Shown here one piece after another: positions 44,355 through 54,545 of a DNA stretch of 64,000 bases. How positions within the stretch are numbered: the first letter of the stretch is position 1; each line of letters opens with the position of its first letter. Source of the stretch: Novosphingopyxis iocasae (lineage in GTDB: Bacteria; Pseudomonadota; Alphaproteobacteria; Sphingomonadales; Sphingomonadaceae); the NCBI RefSeq assembly GCF_014334095.1, contig NZ_CP060495.1, forward strand, positions 2,790,501 through 2,854,500, given 5' to 3'. The position numbers were made by a program, and so were the translations under genes. Below the pieces are notes generated by a model, which was given only the letters and a program-made list of their open reading frames with translations, ran no database searches and was not told the origin of the DNA.

Positions 44355-46016
44355 ATGAGCGACAGCATCTGGAACGGGGCGACCTATCGGCACCCTCATG
44401 ACTGGAAGCAGGATTTCCCGCCGCTTACCATGCCGCAGATGTTCGCGCGTTCGGTACGCGAGAATGGCGATGCACCGCTGGTCGATTTCATGGGCCGCAA
44501 GTTCAGCTATGATTATCTCGGTAGCCGGGCGATGCAGGTTGCCGCCGGTCTGATTGGGCTTGGCCTGAAGCCGGGCGATAGGGTCGGTCTGTTTCTGCCC
44601 AACGTGCCGCATTATATCGCGGGCTATTATGGTGCGATGATTGCGGGAATGACGGTGGTCAATTTCTCGCCGCTCTACAGCCCCGCCGAACTGGCCCATC
44701 AGGTTGAGGATTCGGGTACCAAGCTGCTGATCACGGTGGACGCCAAGGCGCTTCTGCCGACGGCATTGAAGGTGCTCAAGGACAGCTCGCTCGAGCGGCT
44801 GGTGGTCGGCTCCGTTGCCGAAGCGCTGCCGACGGCCAAGGGCATTGCCTATCGCCTGCTGAAACGCGCCGACATCGCGCAGATTCCCAAGGACAAGGCG
44901 GTAACGCGTTGGTCTGCTCTGGTGGACAATGATGGCCAGTTGGACCTGCCCGAAGCGCATCCGGATGAGGTGGCGCTGCTACAATATACAGGCGGCACGA
45001 CCGGGACGCCAAAGGGCGCGATGCTGACGCATCAGAGCCTGACCGCCAATGCACGGCAGGTGCAGTTGATCGATCCCGGCCTCGATCCGGTCGATCGGAT
45101 CATGGGCGTGCTGCCGCTGTTCCATGTGTTCGCCAACACCTGCGTACTCAACCGCACCGTACTGCGCGGCGGGGAGATCGTCATGCTGCCGCGCTTTGAT
45201 GCGGGCGATGCGCTGAAGGCTATCCAGCGCACGCGGCCTGTGTCGATGCCGGGCGTGCCGACCATGTATCAGGCGCTGCTGGACCATCCGGCGATCGAAA
45301 AGACCGACTTCACGTCGCTGAAATACTGCATTTCCGGCGGCGCGCCGCTGACCGAGACCGTGAAGAAGCGGTGGGAGGAGTTGACTGGCTCTACGCTGAT
45401 CGAGGGTTATGGGCTGACCGAAAGCTCAGGCGTCGTCTCCAGCAATCCCTATGCGCGTGAGGGGAAGATCGGCACCATCGGCCAGCCGCTTCCCGGCACC
45501 CGCATCAAGCTGCTCGACAAGGAGGACCCCTCGAAGCCCGCTCCCGATGGCGAGCCCGGCGAACTGGTTTTTGCTGGGCCGCAGGTGATGAAGGGTTACT
45601 GGAACCGCCCGGATGCGGACGCCAAAGTGTTTAGCGGCGAATATCTGCGCACCGGCGACGTGGCGACGATTGATGCAGACGGTTTTGTCGCCATTGTCGA
45701 CAGGTTGAAGGATATGATCGCCGTGGGCGGCTTCAAGGTTTTCCCGAGCCATATCGAAGACGTGCTTTACACGCATGAGGCTGTGCGCGACGCTCTCGTG
45801 ATCGGTGTTCCCGACGATTATCATGGCGAGCTGCCCAAGGCGTTCGTGACGCTGAACGAAGGCGCGGACGTTGACGGCGAAACGCTTACCGCCTGGCTGA
45901 ACCCCAAGGTCGGCAAGCATGAGCGGGTGCAGGCCGTGGTGGTTCGTGACGAACTGCCCAAGACCATGATCGGCAAACTGGACCGCAAGGCGCTGCGTAC
46001 GGAAGAGGGCGTCTGA
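44355..46016 (+). CDS. fadD: Long-chain fatty acid-CoA ligase FadD-like
   Basis: The protein has 553 residues of the ANL adenylating superfamily. The ATP loop is QYTGGTTGTPKGAMLTH, the adenine-binding region EGYGLTESSGVVSSNP, the hinge RTGDVATIDADGFV, and the C-terminal catalytic Lys is in KTMIGKLDRKAL. It activates long-chain fatty acids to acyl-CoA at the membrane for beta-oxidation. GGAGA lies upstream of the ATG. It stands alone between the trcR terminator and the DUF421 gene. Confidence 0.92.
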   Translation: MSDSIWNGATYRHPHDWKQDFPPLTMPQMFARSVRENGDAPLVDFMGRKFSYDYLGSRAMQVAAGLIGLGLKPGDRVGLFLPNVPHYIAGYYGAMIAGMTVVNFSPLYSPAELAHQVEDSGTKLLITVDAKALLPTALKVLKDSSLERLVVGSVAEALPTAKGIAYRLLKRADIAQIPKDKAVTRWSALVDNDGQLDLPEAHPDEVALLQYTGGTTGTPKGAMLTHQSLTANARQVQLIDPGLDPVDRIMGVLPLFHVFANTCVLNRTVLRGGEIVMLPRFDAGDALKAIQRTRPVSMPGVPTMYQALLDHPAIEKTDFTSLKYCISGGAPLTETVKKRWEELTGSTLIEGYGLTESSGVVSSNPYAREGKIGTIGQPLPGTRIKLLDKEDPSKPAPDGEPGELVFAGPQVMKGYWNRPDADAKVFSGEYLRTGDVATIDADGFVAIVDRLKDMIAVGGFKVFPSHIEDVLYTHEAVRDALVIGVPDDYHGELPKAFVTLNEGADVDGETLTAWLNPKVGKHERVQAVVVRDELPKTMIGKLDRKALRTEEGV

Positions 46017-46026
46017 GGGCATCAAT

Positions 46027-46040
46027 ACGGATGCATCCGT
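46027..46040. repeat. Perfect 14-base palindrome after fadD
   Basis: ACGGATGCATCCGT is its own reverse complement and lies 11 bases after the fadD stop, 88 bases before the next gene. It may be an operator for the downstream gene or part of a weak terminator; no T run follows. Confidence 0.5.
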
Positions 46041-46127
46041 GCAAAAGCCGCATGATCTTTGTTGTAAATCTGCCAGATGAACGCCCTGGCGGTTGTGGTG
46101 ACCAGCAGGCTTTATTAGGTCGCCATC

Positions 46128-46694
46128 ATGAATGACAGTAGTGATTGGTTTATCGGTTGGGATGCGCTTGGCGATGTCCTGATCTCAGCATTATTATTCT
46201 ATCTGCTGATCGTGATTCTGGTGCGCGTAATGGGCAAACGCACGACCGCGCAGCTCAACAATTTCGACTGGATCATCAACATCACCGTGGGAAGTCTTGC
46301 CGCTTCGGGCATACTTCTCGACAGCGTCCCCGCCACGCATGCCGCCGATGCGATCATTGTCATCGCCTTGCTGCAGTTCGCGCTGACCTGGCTCGCGGTT
46401 CGATCCGACTTCGTGACCAAGTTGATCAAGGCATCGCCAACCCTGCTGACGCACAAGGGAAATGTCCTTGAAAATTCGATGCTTGGCGCGCGCATATCGC
46501 AGGCCGAGCTATACAGCGTTCTGAGGGCGCACGGGATTACTGATGTGAAAGACGCGAACTGGGTGATCCTGGAGTCGGACGGCTCGATGACCGTGCTCCC
46601 CCGCAACGAAACCGATCTTCACGATGCAGGATCGATGGGGAATGTCGACACGCCCGAAGATCTGCCCGAACCTGCCGAGCGGTCGCAGAACTGA
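46128..46694 (+). CDS. DUF421 (YetF-type) membrane protein
   Basis: The protein has 188 residues. Three predicted membrane helices lie in the first ~85 residues, including ALLFYLLIVILVRVMGKRTT. The cytoplasmic YetF domain follows, with SPTLLTHKGNVLENSMLGAR and the conserved VKDANWVILESDGSMTVLP. The family is widespread and linked to membrane stress and spore or envelope functions in Bacillus; its biochemical role is unknown. It converges with the dehydrogenase gene across a shared hairpin. Confidence 0.9.
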   Translation: MNDSSDWFIGWDALGDVLISALLFYLLIVILVRVMGKRTTAQLNNFDWIINITVGSLAASGILLDSVPATHAADAIIVIALLQFALTWLAVRSDFVTKLIKASPTLLTHKGNVLENSMLGARISQAELYSVLRAHGITDVKDANWVILESDGSMTVLPRNETDLHDAGSMGNVDTPEDLPEPAERSQN

Positions 46695-46703
46695 GCAAAA
46701 TCG

Positions 46704-46734
46704 TCCGGCGCTCCCGCCATTCAGGAGCGCCGGA
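46704..46734. terminator. Convergent terminator-like hairpin
   Basis: TCCGGCGCTCC at 46704-46714 is mirrored exactly by GGAGCGCCGGA at 46724-46734 around a nine-base loop. It lies between two converging genes. No T tract follows on either side, so strength is uncertain. Confidence 0.6.
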
Positions 46735-46759
46735 TGTATCTCGAACAGTTCGTGCCGGT

Positions 46760-48124
46760 TCAGCTGGCAAACACGGTCTTCGCATTCATGAATTCGTGCA
46801 GGCCGAAAGCGCTGAGTTCGCGGCCATAGCCGGAGCGCTTGATGCCGCCGAAGGGGGCTTCGGGCATGGATGCGAGCACCTGATTGAACGCGGTCATGCC
46901 CGATTCGATTTCGTTGGCGAAGCGCTGCTGTTCATCCTCGTCCTGCGTGAAGACGGCCGATCCCAGCCCATAAGGGGAGGCGTTGGCGATGCGGATCGCG
47001 TCGTCCGCGTCCTTCGCCTTGAAGACCATCGCGACGGGGCCGAACAGTTCTTCTTCCATCAGTGGATTGTCGGTGGTCATGCCGGAAATAATACCAGCGT
47101 CCATGAACGCGCCGTCATCGCCCATCGCTTCGCCGCCAAATTCGACGGTGGCGTCCGTCTGGCGAACCTTTTCGATCTGATCGAGTACGGTATCGCGCTG
47201 ATCGAAGCTGGAGAGTGGCCCCATGTCGGTGTTTTCATCGAACGGATCGCCCCAGGTCACGGCCTTCATACCCGCGCGGAACTTGTCCATGAACGCGTCA
47301 TAGACATCTGCGTGGACGATCATGCGCTTGCCGCAGATGCAGCTCTGGCCGGTGTTCTGGATGCGCGCCTTCACCGCCTTTTCCGCTGCATCGGAAATGT
47401 CGGCGGACGGCATGACGATGAACGGATCGGAGCCGCCCAGTTCCAGCACCATTTTTTTCAGACACTTGCCCGCCGTCTCCGCAACCGCGGAGCCGGCACC
47501 TTCGCTGCCGGTCAAGGTGGCGGCGACGATCCGGTCATCCTCCACAATGGCCGCCACCGCATCGGATTTGATCACGAGGTTCTGGAAGAGGCCCTCCGGC
47601 GCACCCGCATCGCGCAGCACCTGGTCCATCAGTTCGGCGCAGCCCATGGTTACGCTGGCATGTTTCAGCAGGCCGACATTGCCGGCCATGATGGTCGGCG
47701 CGAGAAAGCGGACAGCCTGCCAGAGCGGGAAGTTCCAGGGCATGACGGCCAGTACCGGGCCCATCGGCAGGTAGCGGGTATAGACCTTGCCGTCGGCACG
47801 CTCCCACGGCTGATCCTCCAGTAGCGCGGGGCCGTTTTCGGCGTAGAAGCGGAAGGCTGTAGCGCATTTCTCCGCTTCCGCTTTGGCCGAGGCGAAGGTC
47901 TTGCCCATTTCCAGCGTAATCTGACGGCCCAGCTCTTCGCTGCGGCTTTCGAATGCATCGGCGATGGAGGCGAGGAGATCGGTGCGAGTCTTGTAATCGC
48001 TCTGGCGCCAATCGGCATAGCGGTCTGCCGCCTTGGCAAGCTTGGTCTCGATCTCACCCTCGGTCAGCTCGGCATAGCTTTCCAGCTGTTCGCCGGTGGC
48101 GGGATTGCGGGTATCAATGGTCAT
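46760..48124 (-). CDS. NAD(P)-dependent succinate-semialdehyde dehydrogenase
   Basis: The protein has 454 residues of the aldehyde dehydrogenase superfamily. Catalytic Glu lies in VLELGGSDPFIVMP and the nucleophile Cys in QNTGQSCICGKRM. The N-terminal IDTRNPATGEQLESY and PMGPVLAVMPWNFPLWQA resemble the GabD/Sad succinate-semialdehyde group, which feeds the TCA cycle with succinate. The aldehyde specificity is not certain from sequence alone. GGAG lies seven bases before the ATG at 48124; a ten-codon extension is less likely. It is monocistronic in appearance. Confidence 0.88.
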   Translation of the reverse strand: MTIDTRNPATGEQLESYAELTEGEIETKLAKAADRYADWRQSDYKTRTDLLASIADAFESRSEELGRQITLEMGKTFASAKAEAEKCATAFRFYAENGPALLEDQPWERADGKVYTRYLPMGPVLAVMPWNFPLWQAVRFLAPTIMAGNVGLLKHASVTMGCAELMDQVLRDAGAPEGLFQNLVIKSDAVAAIVEDDRIVAATLTGSEGAGSAVAETAGKCLKKMVLELGGSDPFIVMPSADISDAAEKAVKARIQNTGQSCICGKRMIVHADVYDAFMDKFRAGMKAVTWGDPFDENTDMGPLSSFDQRDTVLDQIEKVRQTDATVEFGGEAMGDDGAFMDAGIISGMTTDNPLMEEELFGPVAMVFKAKDADDAIRIANASPYGLGSAVFTQDEDEQQRFANEIESGMTAFNQVLASMPEAPFGGIKRSGYGRELSAFGLHEFMNAKTVFAS

Positions 48125-48181
48125 GGGAGGGCTCCTGCGTGCTTTGCTATTCAAAGCGCCGGAGCCGAGCGATCGTTCCCG

Positions 48182-48478
48182 TTATTCGGCGGCAGTCTCC
48201 GGATCGCCGCCGCTATCGGCAGGCGCACTGCCGTCGGCAGAAGTCTCTTCGGGCGCTGCCGCGTCACCGGGGGGCAGGGAAAGGCCGTCTTCAACCTTCG
48301 CCCCTTCCGTCCGGATGTCGTCGATCGAGATCATATCGTCGCTGATAGTGCCCTGCAGATCATCGACATTGTCCATCACCGTCTCGGTAACCTGCCTGTC
48401 CTGCGGGCTCTCATCGGCGGCTTTCTCTCCGCAGCCGGCGAGGATCAGCAGCGCGGCGAGCGGCCAGAGCGTCTTCAT
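48182..48478 (-). CDS. Small hypothetical lipoprotein
   Basis: The protein has 98 residues. [17 protein letters not shown] is a lipoprotein signal with lipobox LAGC. The mature part is acidic and likely disordered, ending in a Ser/Pro/Ala/Glu-rich tail ([16 protein letters not shown]). GGAG precedes the ATG at 48478, which overlaps the lipB stop in ATGA, so it is co-translated with lipB. I do not recognise the family. No link to lipoate synthesis is apparent beyond gene order. Confidence 0.75.
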   Translation of the reverse strand: MKTLWPLAALLILAGCGEKAADESPQDRQVTETVMDNVDDLQGTISDDMISIDDIRTEGAKVEDGLSLPPGDAAAPEETSADGSAPADSGGDPETAAE

Positions 48479-49161
48479 GTCTTGTCTCCACAAGCGCCGC
48501 CGACCGTCGCCAGAAACGCATCGAAATGGCGTTTCAGCGCCGCGTCGAAATCGGCCATCGTCGCGTCGATACCGAGGGCGGCCATGCTCGTCACCGGAAA
48601 TTCGCTGATGCCGCAGGGCACGATGCCGCCAAAATTCGTCAGATCCGGATCGATATTGACGGCAAAGCCATGCGCGGTGACCCAGCGGCGCACACGCACC
48701 CCGATCGCGCCGATCTTGGCTTCGCGGCCCTGCTGATCATCGCACCAGATGCCGATCCGCCCTTCTGCGCGGCGCGCGGCGATGCCGAAATCGGACAGCG
48801 CGGCGATCACCCAGCCTTCCAGGGCGTGCACATAACAGCGCACATCGCGGCCTCGCTCGCCAAGATTGATCATCACATAGCCAACCCGCTGTCCGGGCCC
48901 ATGATAGGTATAGCGCCCGCCGCGCCCGCTTTCGTAAACCGGGAAGCGGGCGGACAGCAGCTCGGCCGGATCGGCGCTGGTACCGGCGGTATAGAGCGGG
49001 GGATGTTCGAGTAGCCAGACGAGCTCGCGCTCCTCGCCTTCCCGGATCGCAGCCTGCCGCGCGTCCATGCGGGCCACGGCATCCGGATAGAGCACCCGTC
49101 CATCGGCGATTTCCCAATCCACCGAAGAACCGGCCACGAGCCCGGCCGCGTCATTTGCCAT
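48475..49161 (-). CDS. lipB: Octanoyltransferase LipB
   Basis: The protein has 228 residues. It transfers octanoyl from acyl carrier protein to lipoyl domains of dehydrogenases, the first step of lipoate synthesis. The active site is visible: [17 protein letters not shown], the catalytic Lys in [19 protein letters not shown], and the thioester-forming Cys in [16 protein letters not shown] chose the ATG at 49161; one four codons upstream is possible. Longer upstream sequence in frame is not protein-like. It overlaps the downstream lipoprotein gene. Confidence 0.94.
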   Translation of the reverse strand: MANDAAGLVAGSSVDWEIADGRVLYPDAVARMDARQAAIREGEERELVWLLEHPPLYTAGTSADPAELLSARFPVYESGRGGRYTYHGPGQRVGYVMINLGERGRDVRCYVHALEGWVIAALSDFGIAARRAEGRIGIWCDDQQGREAKIGAIGVRVRRWVTAHGFAVNIDPDLTNFGGIVPCGISEFPVTSMAALGIDATMADFDAALKRHFDAFLATVGGACGDKT

Positions 49162-49271
49162 CGCATTTTCCATCGATGGCCCAGATGGACCGACGAACGA
49201 CGAGCGACAAGCCTTGTCTCTCCGTGGCCTGCGCTTTACCAATCGGCCTTTACAGGACCAGGGGGTTATAC

Positions 49272-50030
49272 ATGGCGCAGAAGCTGGATTTTTCGGAGGC
49301 GTGGAGCGAAGCGCTCGCGCTGATTTCCGCGCATAAGGAGGCCGCACTCGCCATCGCAGGGGTGTTCCTCTTCCTACCGCAGGTGGCCTTGGGCTATTTC
49401 GCAGGGCAGATGGATACTGCGGGTATCGAGACGTCGGATCAGATGATGACGATGTACGAAAACTGGTTCGCCGCAAATGGCCTCCTGCTGTTCATCGGCA
49501 CGCTCGTGTCGCTGATCGGATCGATCGCGCTCTATGTCATCTTTCTGCGTGGCCAACAGACGATCGGGGAGGCACTCGCCACCGCGGTGAAGCTGTTTAT
49601 TCCTTTCCTGTTGCTAGGCATCCTTACCGCAATCGCGGTGGGCATCGGCTTCATTCTGCTGATCATTCCGGGTATTTACCTGGCGATAAAATTCACGCTC
49701 GGCGGTACGGTGATCGCGGCGGAAGACGTGAAGAACCCGATCGAGGCAATGAAGCGCAGCTGGCAGCTGACAAAAGGCAACAGCCTGCGGATTTTCTTCT
49801 TCCTGCTCATCATCTTCATTGTCGGCATCATCGCGCTGGCGGCCATCGGCGCGGTGATCGGCATTCCGATCAGCCTGCTTTTGCCCGCAGAAGCCGCGCT
49901 TTTCGCCAACAATCTGGTAAGTTCGGTGACGAGCTCGATCTTCAGCGTGGTGCTGGCTGCGGTGTATGCCGCAATCTATCGCCAGCTCGCCGGCCGGTTC
50001 GACCAGCGCGAGCTGGAAGAAACGTTCTAA
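49272..50030 (+). CDS. Glycerophosphoryl diester phosphodiesterase membrane domain-type protein
   Basis: The protein has 252 residues with about six hydrophobic spans, among them [20 protein letters not shown] and [39 protein letters not shown] is the characteristic loop of the GPDPase_memb family, which otherwise precedes a phosphodiesterase domain; here the catalytic domain is absent. It may be a membrane scaffold or channel of unknown role. AGGGGG lies before the ATG at 49272. It is divergent from lipB. Confidence 0.82.
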   Translation: MAQKLDFSEAWSEALALISAHKEAALAIAGVFLFLPQVALGYFAGQMDTAGIETSDQMMTMYENWFAANGLLLFIGTLVSLIGSIALYVIFLRGQQTIGEALATAVKLFIPFLLLGILTAIAVGIGFILLIIPGIYLAIKFTLGGTVIAAEDVKNPIEAMKRSWQLTKGNSLRIFFFLLIIFIVGIIALAAIGAVIGIPISLLLPAEAALFANNLVSSVTSSIFSVVLAAVYAAIYRQLAGRFDQRELEETF

Positions 50031-50066
50031 CAGACCGCGCCGATAATCCTGTCGGCCTGGCGCCGC

Positions 50067-50948
50067 TCAGTCCCAGCGGGCGAGCGGCGGCAGGCTCATC
50101 AAAATTGCATCGATATTGCCGCCGGTCTTCAGGCCGAACAACGTACCGCGATCGTAGATCAGGTTGAATTCGGCGTAGCGCCCGCGCCAGGCGAGCTGCG
50201 TGGCGGTATCAGCCTCGGTGAAGTCCGCGTTCATCCGCCGCCGCACGATCGCAGGATAGGCATCCAGAAAGGCCTCGCCTACGTCGCGGGTGAAGTGGAA
50301 GTTGCGCTCAAACTGCGCGTCGCTGTCGCATTCCAGATGATCGTAGAAAATGCCGCCCACGCCGCGATGCACGCCGCGATGGGGGATGTAGAAATAGTCG
50401 TCCGCCCATTTGGCATAGCGTTCGTAAACATCCGGGCCGTAAGGGCTGCAGGCCGCGCGCAGGCGGGCATGAAAGCTGTCGGTATCTTCCTGATAGGGGA
50501 TCGGCGGATTGAGATCGGCGCCGCCGCCGAACCAGCGCTTGGTGGTGGTAAGGAAGCGCGTGTTCATGTGCACCGCGGGCACATGCGGGTTGGCCATGTG
50601 CGCGACCAGACTGATCCCGGTGGCCAGAAAACTGGGGTCTTCATCAGCGCCGTTGATCGATTTTGCGAATTCCGGATTGAAGCTGCCGCCGACGGTGGAA
50701 ACATTGACGCCCACCTTTTCGAAAACCTTGCCCTTCATCACACCGCGCACGCCGCCGCCGCCAGGCGCGCCGCCTTCATCTTCCCGGTTCCAGGCCAGAT
50801 AATCGAAGCTCGCATTGGAGCCCGCTTCGCGCTCGATCGCCTCGAATTCGGCGCAGATGCGGCTGCGAAGATCCTCGAACCAGCTGCGGGCCTCGGTCTG
50901 CTGCGCATCGAGTTCCAGGCCGGTGGTGTCGGGTGTCAGGTCGGTCAT
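50067..50948 (-). CDS. hemF: Oxygen-dependent coproporphyrinogen III oxidase
   Basis: The protein has 293 residues. It decarboxylates coproporphyrinogen III to protoporphyrinogen IX with O2 in haem synthesis. Family signatures are GGGVRGVMKGKVFEKVGVNV, HMNTRFLTTTKRWFGGGADL, HRGVHRGVGGIFYDHL and RGTLFGLKTGGNIDAILMSL. All conserved parts are present and the length is normal. The ATG overlaps the trmL stop, so trmL and hemF form an operon. A convergent membrane protein gene lies 36 bases away. Confidence 0.96.
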   Translation of the reverse strand: MTDLTPDTTGLELDAQQTEARSWFEDLRSRICAEFEAIEREAGSNASFDYLAWNREDEGGAPGGGGVRGVMKGKVFEKVGVNVSTVGGSFNPEFAKSINGADEDPSFLATGISLVAHMANPHVPAVHMNTRFLTTTKRWFGGGADLNPPIPYQEDTDSFHARLRAACSPYGPDVYERYAKWADDYFYIPHRGVHRGVGGIFYDHLECDSDAQFERNFHFTRDVGEAFLDAYPAIVRRRMNADFTEADTATQLAWRGRYAEFNLIYDRGTLFGLKTGGNIDAILMSLPPLARWD

Positions 50949-51406
50949 GGGGCTCCTCTTTCAAATCGGCCCGTCCGGCGTAGCGCCTCGCCGAGCGCGA
51001 TGCCAGCGGCGACGGCGACGTTGAGCGAACGAAAGCCCGCTTCCATCGGGATGCGCACGGCGGCGGTGCAGGCATCGCGTACATCGTCCGGCACGCCCGC
51101 GCTTTCCGAGCCCAGAATCAGCCGGTCATCGGGCTCGAACGGGAAATCGTAAAGCGAGGCGCTTGCCTTGCTGCTGAGCAGTACGAGCCTGCTGCCTGCC
51201 TGACCGGCATGATAGGCTGACCAGTCGGCATGGCGCGTCCAGTCTGCAGCGGCTGCATAGTCCATGCCTGCCCGGCGCAGCGCACGGTCAGAAAAAGGAA
51301 AACCACATGGCTCGATCACGTCGCACGGCACGCCAAAGCAGGCGGCCAGCCGCAGGATCGTGCCGACATTACCGGCGATGTCCGGCTGATAAAGTGCGAT
51401 ACGCAT
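50945..51406 (-). CDS. trmL: tRNA (cytidine(34)-2'-O)-methyltransferase TrmL
   Basis: The protein has 153 residues, a SPOUT-fold methyltransferase for the wobble base of tRNA-Leu. [20 protein letters not shown] is the N-terminal signature. The knotted SAM site has [11 protein letters not shown] and the [20 protein letters not shown] stretch. AAGGA lies before the ATG at 51406; a seven-codon extension is rejected. It is translationally coupled to hemF by a four-base overlap and divergent from petA across 270 bases. Confidence 0.94.
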   Translation of the reverse strand: MRIALYQPDIAGNVGTILRLAACFGVPCDVIEPCGFPFSDRALRRAGMDYAAAADWTRHADWSAYHAGQAGSRLVLLSSKASASLYDFPFEPDDRLILGSESAGVPDDVRDACTAAVRIPMEAGFRSLNVAVAAGIALGEALRRTGRFERGAP

Positions 51407-51677
51407 GGAGCGTGTCCTTAATGCCACAAGCGGTAGAGGTGTAGTCCCGATCGATAGGCCTTACTGCCGCGAAACGGCAGATATTGCGGTTTGTTACGGC
51501 ACCGAAGCGGTCTCAAAAAGCGGTTGGCAGGCGCTGGCTCGGCAGCTATCAGGCCCGCTGAATCGAAGCGCTGGATCGACGAACCGATCCGCCTCGGCCC
51601 CCAGGAAGCCCGTGTCTCCCCGGCCCAGGTCTCCTAGGCAGGTCAGATATGGCGCAGGGCAACTGCAAGGAATTTAC

Positions 51678-52244
51678 ATGGTTACGGTCAAAGAGGCTGA
51701 TCCATTCCTGAAGGAAAGCGGCGAGGGGCTGCGGCGGCGTGAGTTCATCAATATCGCCGCGGTCGGCGTTGCCGGCGTCGGCGCGACCATCGCGGTGATT
51801 CCGCTGGTCAACCAGATGAACCCGAGCGCGGACGTGCTCGCTCTGTCCTCGACCGAGATCGACATCAGCGCGATCGAGCCGGGGCAGGCAATCAAGAGCA
51901 CCTGGCGCAAGCAGCCGATCTTCGTGCGCAATCTGACGCCGCAGGAAATTCGCGAAGCCAATGAAGTGCCAGTGGATTCGCTGCGCGATCCGCAGACATT
52001 GGCCGAGCGTACCGAGGAAGGCCATGAGAACTGGCTGATCACGCTGGCCGTCTGCACCCATCTGGGCTGCATTCCGCTCGGCGCGGGCGAGGGCGAGAAC
52101 AAAGGGCCGTTCGGCGGCTATTTCTGCCCGTGCCACGGTTCGGCATACGATACGGCTGCGCGCATCCGGCAAGGGCCGGCACCGCGGAACCTCGAAGTCC
52201 CGCCGTACACCTTCACTTCCGACACCGTCGTTCAGATAGGCTGA
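51678..52244 (+). CDS. petA: Ubiquinol-cytochrome c reductase Rieske iron-sulfur subunit
   Basis: The protein has 188 residues. A Tat-like N-terminus ([18 protein letters not shown]) forms the membrane anchor. The 2Fe-2S ligands are in [10 protein letters not shown] and CPCHGSAYD, with both structural cysteines. It shuttles electrons from ubiquinol to cytochrome c1 in the bc1 complex. AAGGA precedes the ATG at 51678; the frame extends upstream through the promoter region but without protein character. It is first gene of petABC. Confidence 0.95.
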   Translation: MVTVKEADPFLKESGEGLRRREFINIAAVGVAGVGATIAVIPLVNQMNPSADVLALSSTEIDISAIEPGQAIKSTWRKQPIFVRNLTPQEIREANEVPVDSLRDPQTLAERTEEGHENWLITLAVCTHLGCIPLGAGEGENKGPFGGYFCPCHGSAYDTAARIRQGPAPRNLEVPPYTFTSDTVVQIG

Positions 52245-52254
52245 GGACCGACCT

Positions 52255-53592
52255 ATGAGCTTTCCCTGGGCCACTCATTACGAGCCGAAAAATCCGGCCA
52301 TGCGCTGGATCGATGAGCGTCTGCCGCTGCCGCGTCTGGTCTATAACGCGGTCGGCGCAGGCTATCCCGTGCCGCGCAACTTGAACTATTTCTGGAACTT
52401 CGGCGTCCTCGCGGGCGTCGCACTGATGATCCAGATCCTTACCGGCGTCATTCTGGCGATGCACTATACCGCCAATATCGACACGGCGTTCAACAGCGTC
52501 GAGGCGATCATGCGCGACGTGAACTCGGGCTGGCTGATGCGCTATGCGCATGCCAATGGCGCAAGCTTCTTCTTCATCGTGGTCTATATCCACATCTTCC
52601 GCGGCCTCTTCTACGGAAGCTATAAGGCCCCGCGCGAGATGATCTGGTTGCTCGGCCTCGTGATCTTCCTGCTCATGATGGCCACCGCCTTCATGGGTTA
52701 TGTTCTTCCCTGGGGCCAGATGAGCTTCTGGGGGGCGCAGGTGATCACCGGTTTCTTCTCGGCCATTCCCGTGGTCGGTGAGCCGATCCGCCAGTGGCTG
52801 CTGGGCGGCTTCGTGCCGGACCAGGCCGCGCTGAACCGCTTCTTCTCGCTGCACTATCTGCTGCCCTTCGTGATTGCAGGGACCATCATCCTGCACATCT
52901 GGGCGCTGCACATTCCCGGCTCGAACAACCCGACCGGCGTCAGCGTGAAGGGCCCTCAGGATACCGTACCGTTCCATCCGTACTACACGGCAAAGGATGG
53001 TTTCGGGCTGGGCGTGTTCCTGATCCTGTTCTCCATCATGGTGTTCTTCCTGCCCAATGCGCTGGGCCACCCTGACAACTACATCATGGCGAACCCGCTC
53101 TCCACGCCGGCGCACATCGTCCCGGAATGGTATTTCTGGCCGTTCTACGCGATCCTGCGCGCCTTCACCGTGGACCTGAGCTTCTTCGGCCTGTTTACGA
53201 TCGTCGAAGCCAAGCTGCTGGGCGTCATCGCGATGTTCGCCTCGATCCTGATCCTGTTCTTCTTGCCGTGGCTGGACAACAGCCCCGTGCGTTCGGGCAA
53301 TTATCGCCCGAAGTTCAAGATCGCCTTCTGGGTGCTCGTTGCCGACGTGCTGGTGCTCGGCTTCTGCGGTCAGATGCCGGCGGAAGAGCCGTGGGTGATG
53401 CTGAGCCAGCTCGCCGCCGCTTATTATTTCGCGCACTTCCTGCTCGTGCTGCCGCTGATCTCTCACTTCGAGAAGCCGCTGCCGCTGCCGGGTTCGATCA
53501 CCGAAGCGGTGCTGCAGAAGCACAACATCAAGGGCGAGCGCGAAGCGCTTCCGGGCATGGGCAGCGACACCCAGCCGCAGCCGGCCGAATAA
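52255..53592 (+). CDS. petB: Cytochrome b of the bc1 complex
   Basis: The protein has 445 residues with eight expected membrane helices and four haem-ligating histidines: [20 protein letters not shown] and [15 protein letters not shown] with [12 protein letters not shown]. The quinol-oxidation motif PEWYF is present (VPEWYFWPF). It forms the Qo and Qi sites and moves electrons across the inner membrane. It starts ten bases after petA and is followed 18 bases later by petC. Length is normal for alphaproteobacteria. Confidence 0.97.
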   Translation: MSFPWATHYEPKNPAMRWIDERLPLPRLVYNAVGAGYPVPRNLNYFWNFGVLAGVALMIQILTGVILAMHYTANIDTAFNSVEAIMRDVNSGWLMRYAHANGASFFFIVVYIHIFRGLFYGSYKAPREMIWLLGLVIFLLMMATAFMGYVLPWGQMSFWGAQVITGFFSAIPVVGEPIRQWLLGGFVPDQAALNRFFSLHYLLPFVIAGTIILHIWALHIPGSNNPTGVSVKGPQDTVPFHPYYTAKDGFGLGVFLILFSIMVFFLPNALGHPDNYIMANPLSTPAHIVPEWYFWPFYAILRAFTVDLSFFGLFTIVEAKLLGVIAMFASILILFFLPWLDNSPVRSGNYRPKFKIAFWVLVADVLVLGFCGQMPAEEPWVMLSQLAAAYYFAHFLLVLPLISHFEKPLPLPGSITEAVLQKHNIKGEREALPGMGSDTQPQPAE

Positions 53593-53610
53593 GAGGATAG
53601 AAGACTTCCG

Positions 53611-54441
53611 ATGAAACTCCTTCTCAATCTTATCGGCGCCTTTTTTGTCGCCATGCTGGTCTGGTCGTTCGGCGCGGGGCTATACAGCTTCATCACGGAG
53701 CCGCCCAAGGAAGACGTGGTCCATGAGTTCCATGAGGAGCCGTTGGACATTCATTATCCGAGCGACGGCCCGCTGGGCACGTTCGACAAGGCGCAGCTGC
53801 AGCGCGGCCTCAAGGTCTTCCGCGAAGTTTGCGCCGCCTGCCATAGCCTCAACCAGGTGACCTTCCGCAGCCTGACCGATCTCGGCTATTCCGAGGATCA
53901 GGTGAAGACGATTGCCGCCGAATGGCCGATCGAGACGCCGTCGATCAATCCCGACACCGGCGAGGCTGCCACGCGCCCGCCGCTGCCGATCGACCATTTC
54001 CCGGCGCCTTATCCGAACGACGTCGCTGCGCGCGCAGCCAACAACAATGCCGTTCCGCCGGATCTCTCGCTTATCACCAAGGCGCGTGAGGGCGGGGCCG
54101 AATATGTGGATTCGCTCCTGCGCGGCTATCGTCCGGTGCCAGCCGATCTGCCTGAAGTGAACCGCCCGACCGCCGGGCTGCATTATAACCCGTGGTTTGC
54201 AAACCTGAACATCGCCATGCCACCGCCGCTGACCAGCGACGGACAGGTAACCTATGACGATGGTACCGCGTCGACCGTGGAACAGATGTCGAAGGACGTC
54301 AGCGCATTCCTGATCTGGACGGCGGAGCCCAAGCTGCCTGCGCGCAAGCAAACCGGCTGGGCAGTGATCCTGTTCCTGATCTTCGCGACGGCACTAGGAT
54401 ACATGGCCTATCGCAACATCTGGATCGACCAGAAGCATTGA
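53611..54441 (+). CDS. petC: Cytochrome c1
   Basis: The protein has 276 residues. A signal/anchor at the N-terminus (LLLNLIGAFFVAMLVWSF) is followed by the haem c site CAACH in EVCAACHSLNQV. The axial Met is in LNIAMPPPLTSDG. A C-terminal membrane helix (WAVILFLIFATALGYMAY) anchors it with the periplasmic domain outside. It passes electrons to soluble cytochrome c. It is the last gene of petABC, followed by an intrinsic terminator. Confidence 0.96.
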   Translation: MKLLLNLIGAFFVAMLVWSFGAGLYSFITEPPKEDVVHEFHEEPLDIHYPSDGPLGTFDKAQLQRGLKVFREVCAACHSLNQVTFRSLTDLGYSEDQVKTIAAEWPIETPSINPDTGEAATRPPLPIDHFPAPYPNDVAARAANNNAVPPDLSLITKAREGGAEYVDSLLRGYRPVPADLPEVNRPTAGLHYNPWFANLNIAMPPPLTSDGQVTYDDGTASTVEQMSKDVSAFLIWTAEPKLPARKQTGWAVILFLIFATALGYMAYRNIWIDQKH

Positions 54442-54480
54442 TCCGATGCGGCCACAGCCGCTTCGAAAAACCTAAAAAGA

Positions 54481-54504
54481 AGGGGGCCGCCGAGCCCCCT
54501 TTTT
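54481..54504 (+). terminator. Intrinsic terminator of petABC
   Basis: AGGGGGC at 54481-54487 pairs with GCCCCCT at 54494-54500 around six bases, with four more T residues after it. An A-rich tract upstream lets it act from the other side too. Confidence 0.85.
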
Positions 54505-54545
54505 CATGTCCGATGATGCGCGCCCGGGCTGGACAGTTTTCTCGT

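Noticed and set aside
51405-51677. Longer start for petA overlapping the trmL start
   Set aside because: The added residues have no Rieske family character, and the Tat-like segment is expected near the N-terminus as with 51678.
52213-53523. 436-codon minus-strand frame opposite cytochrome b
   Set aside because: Glu/His/Arg-rich pattern typical of antisense to membrane-protein codons; petB is certain.
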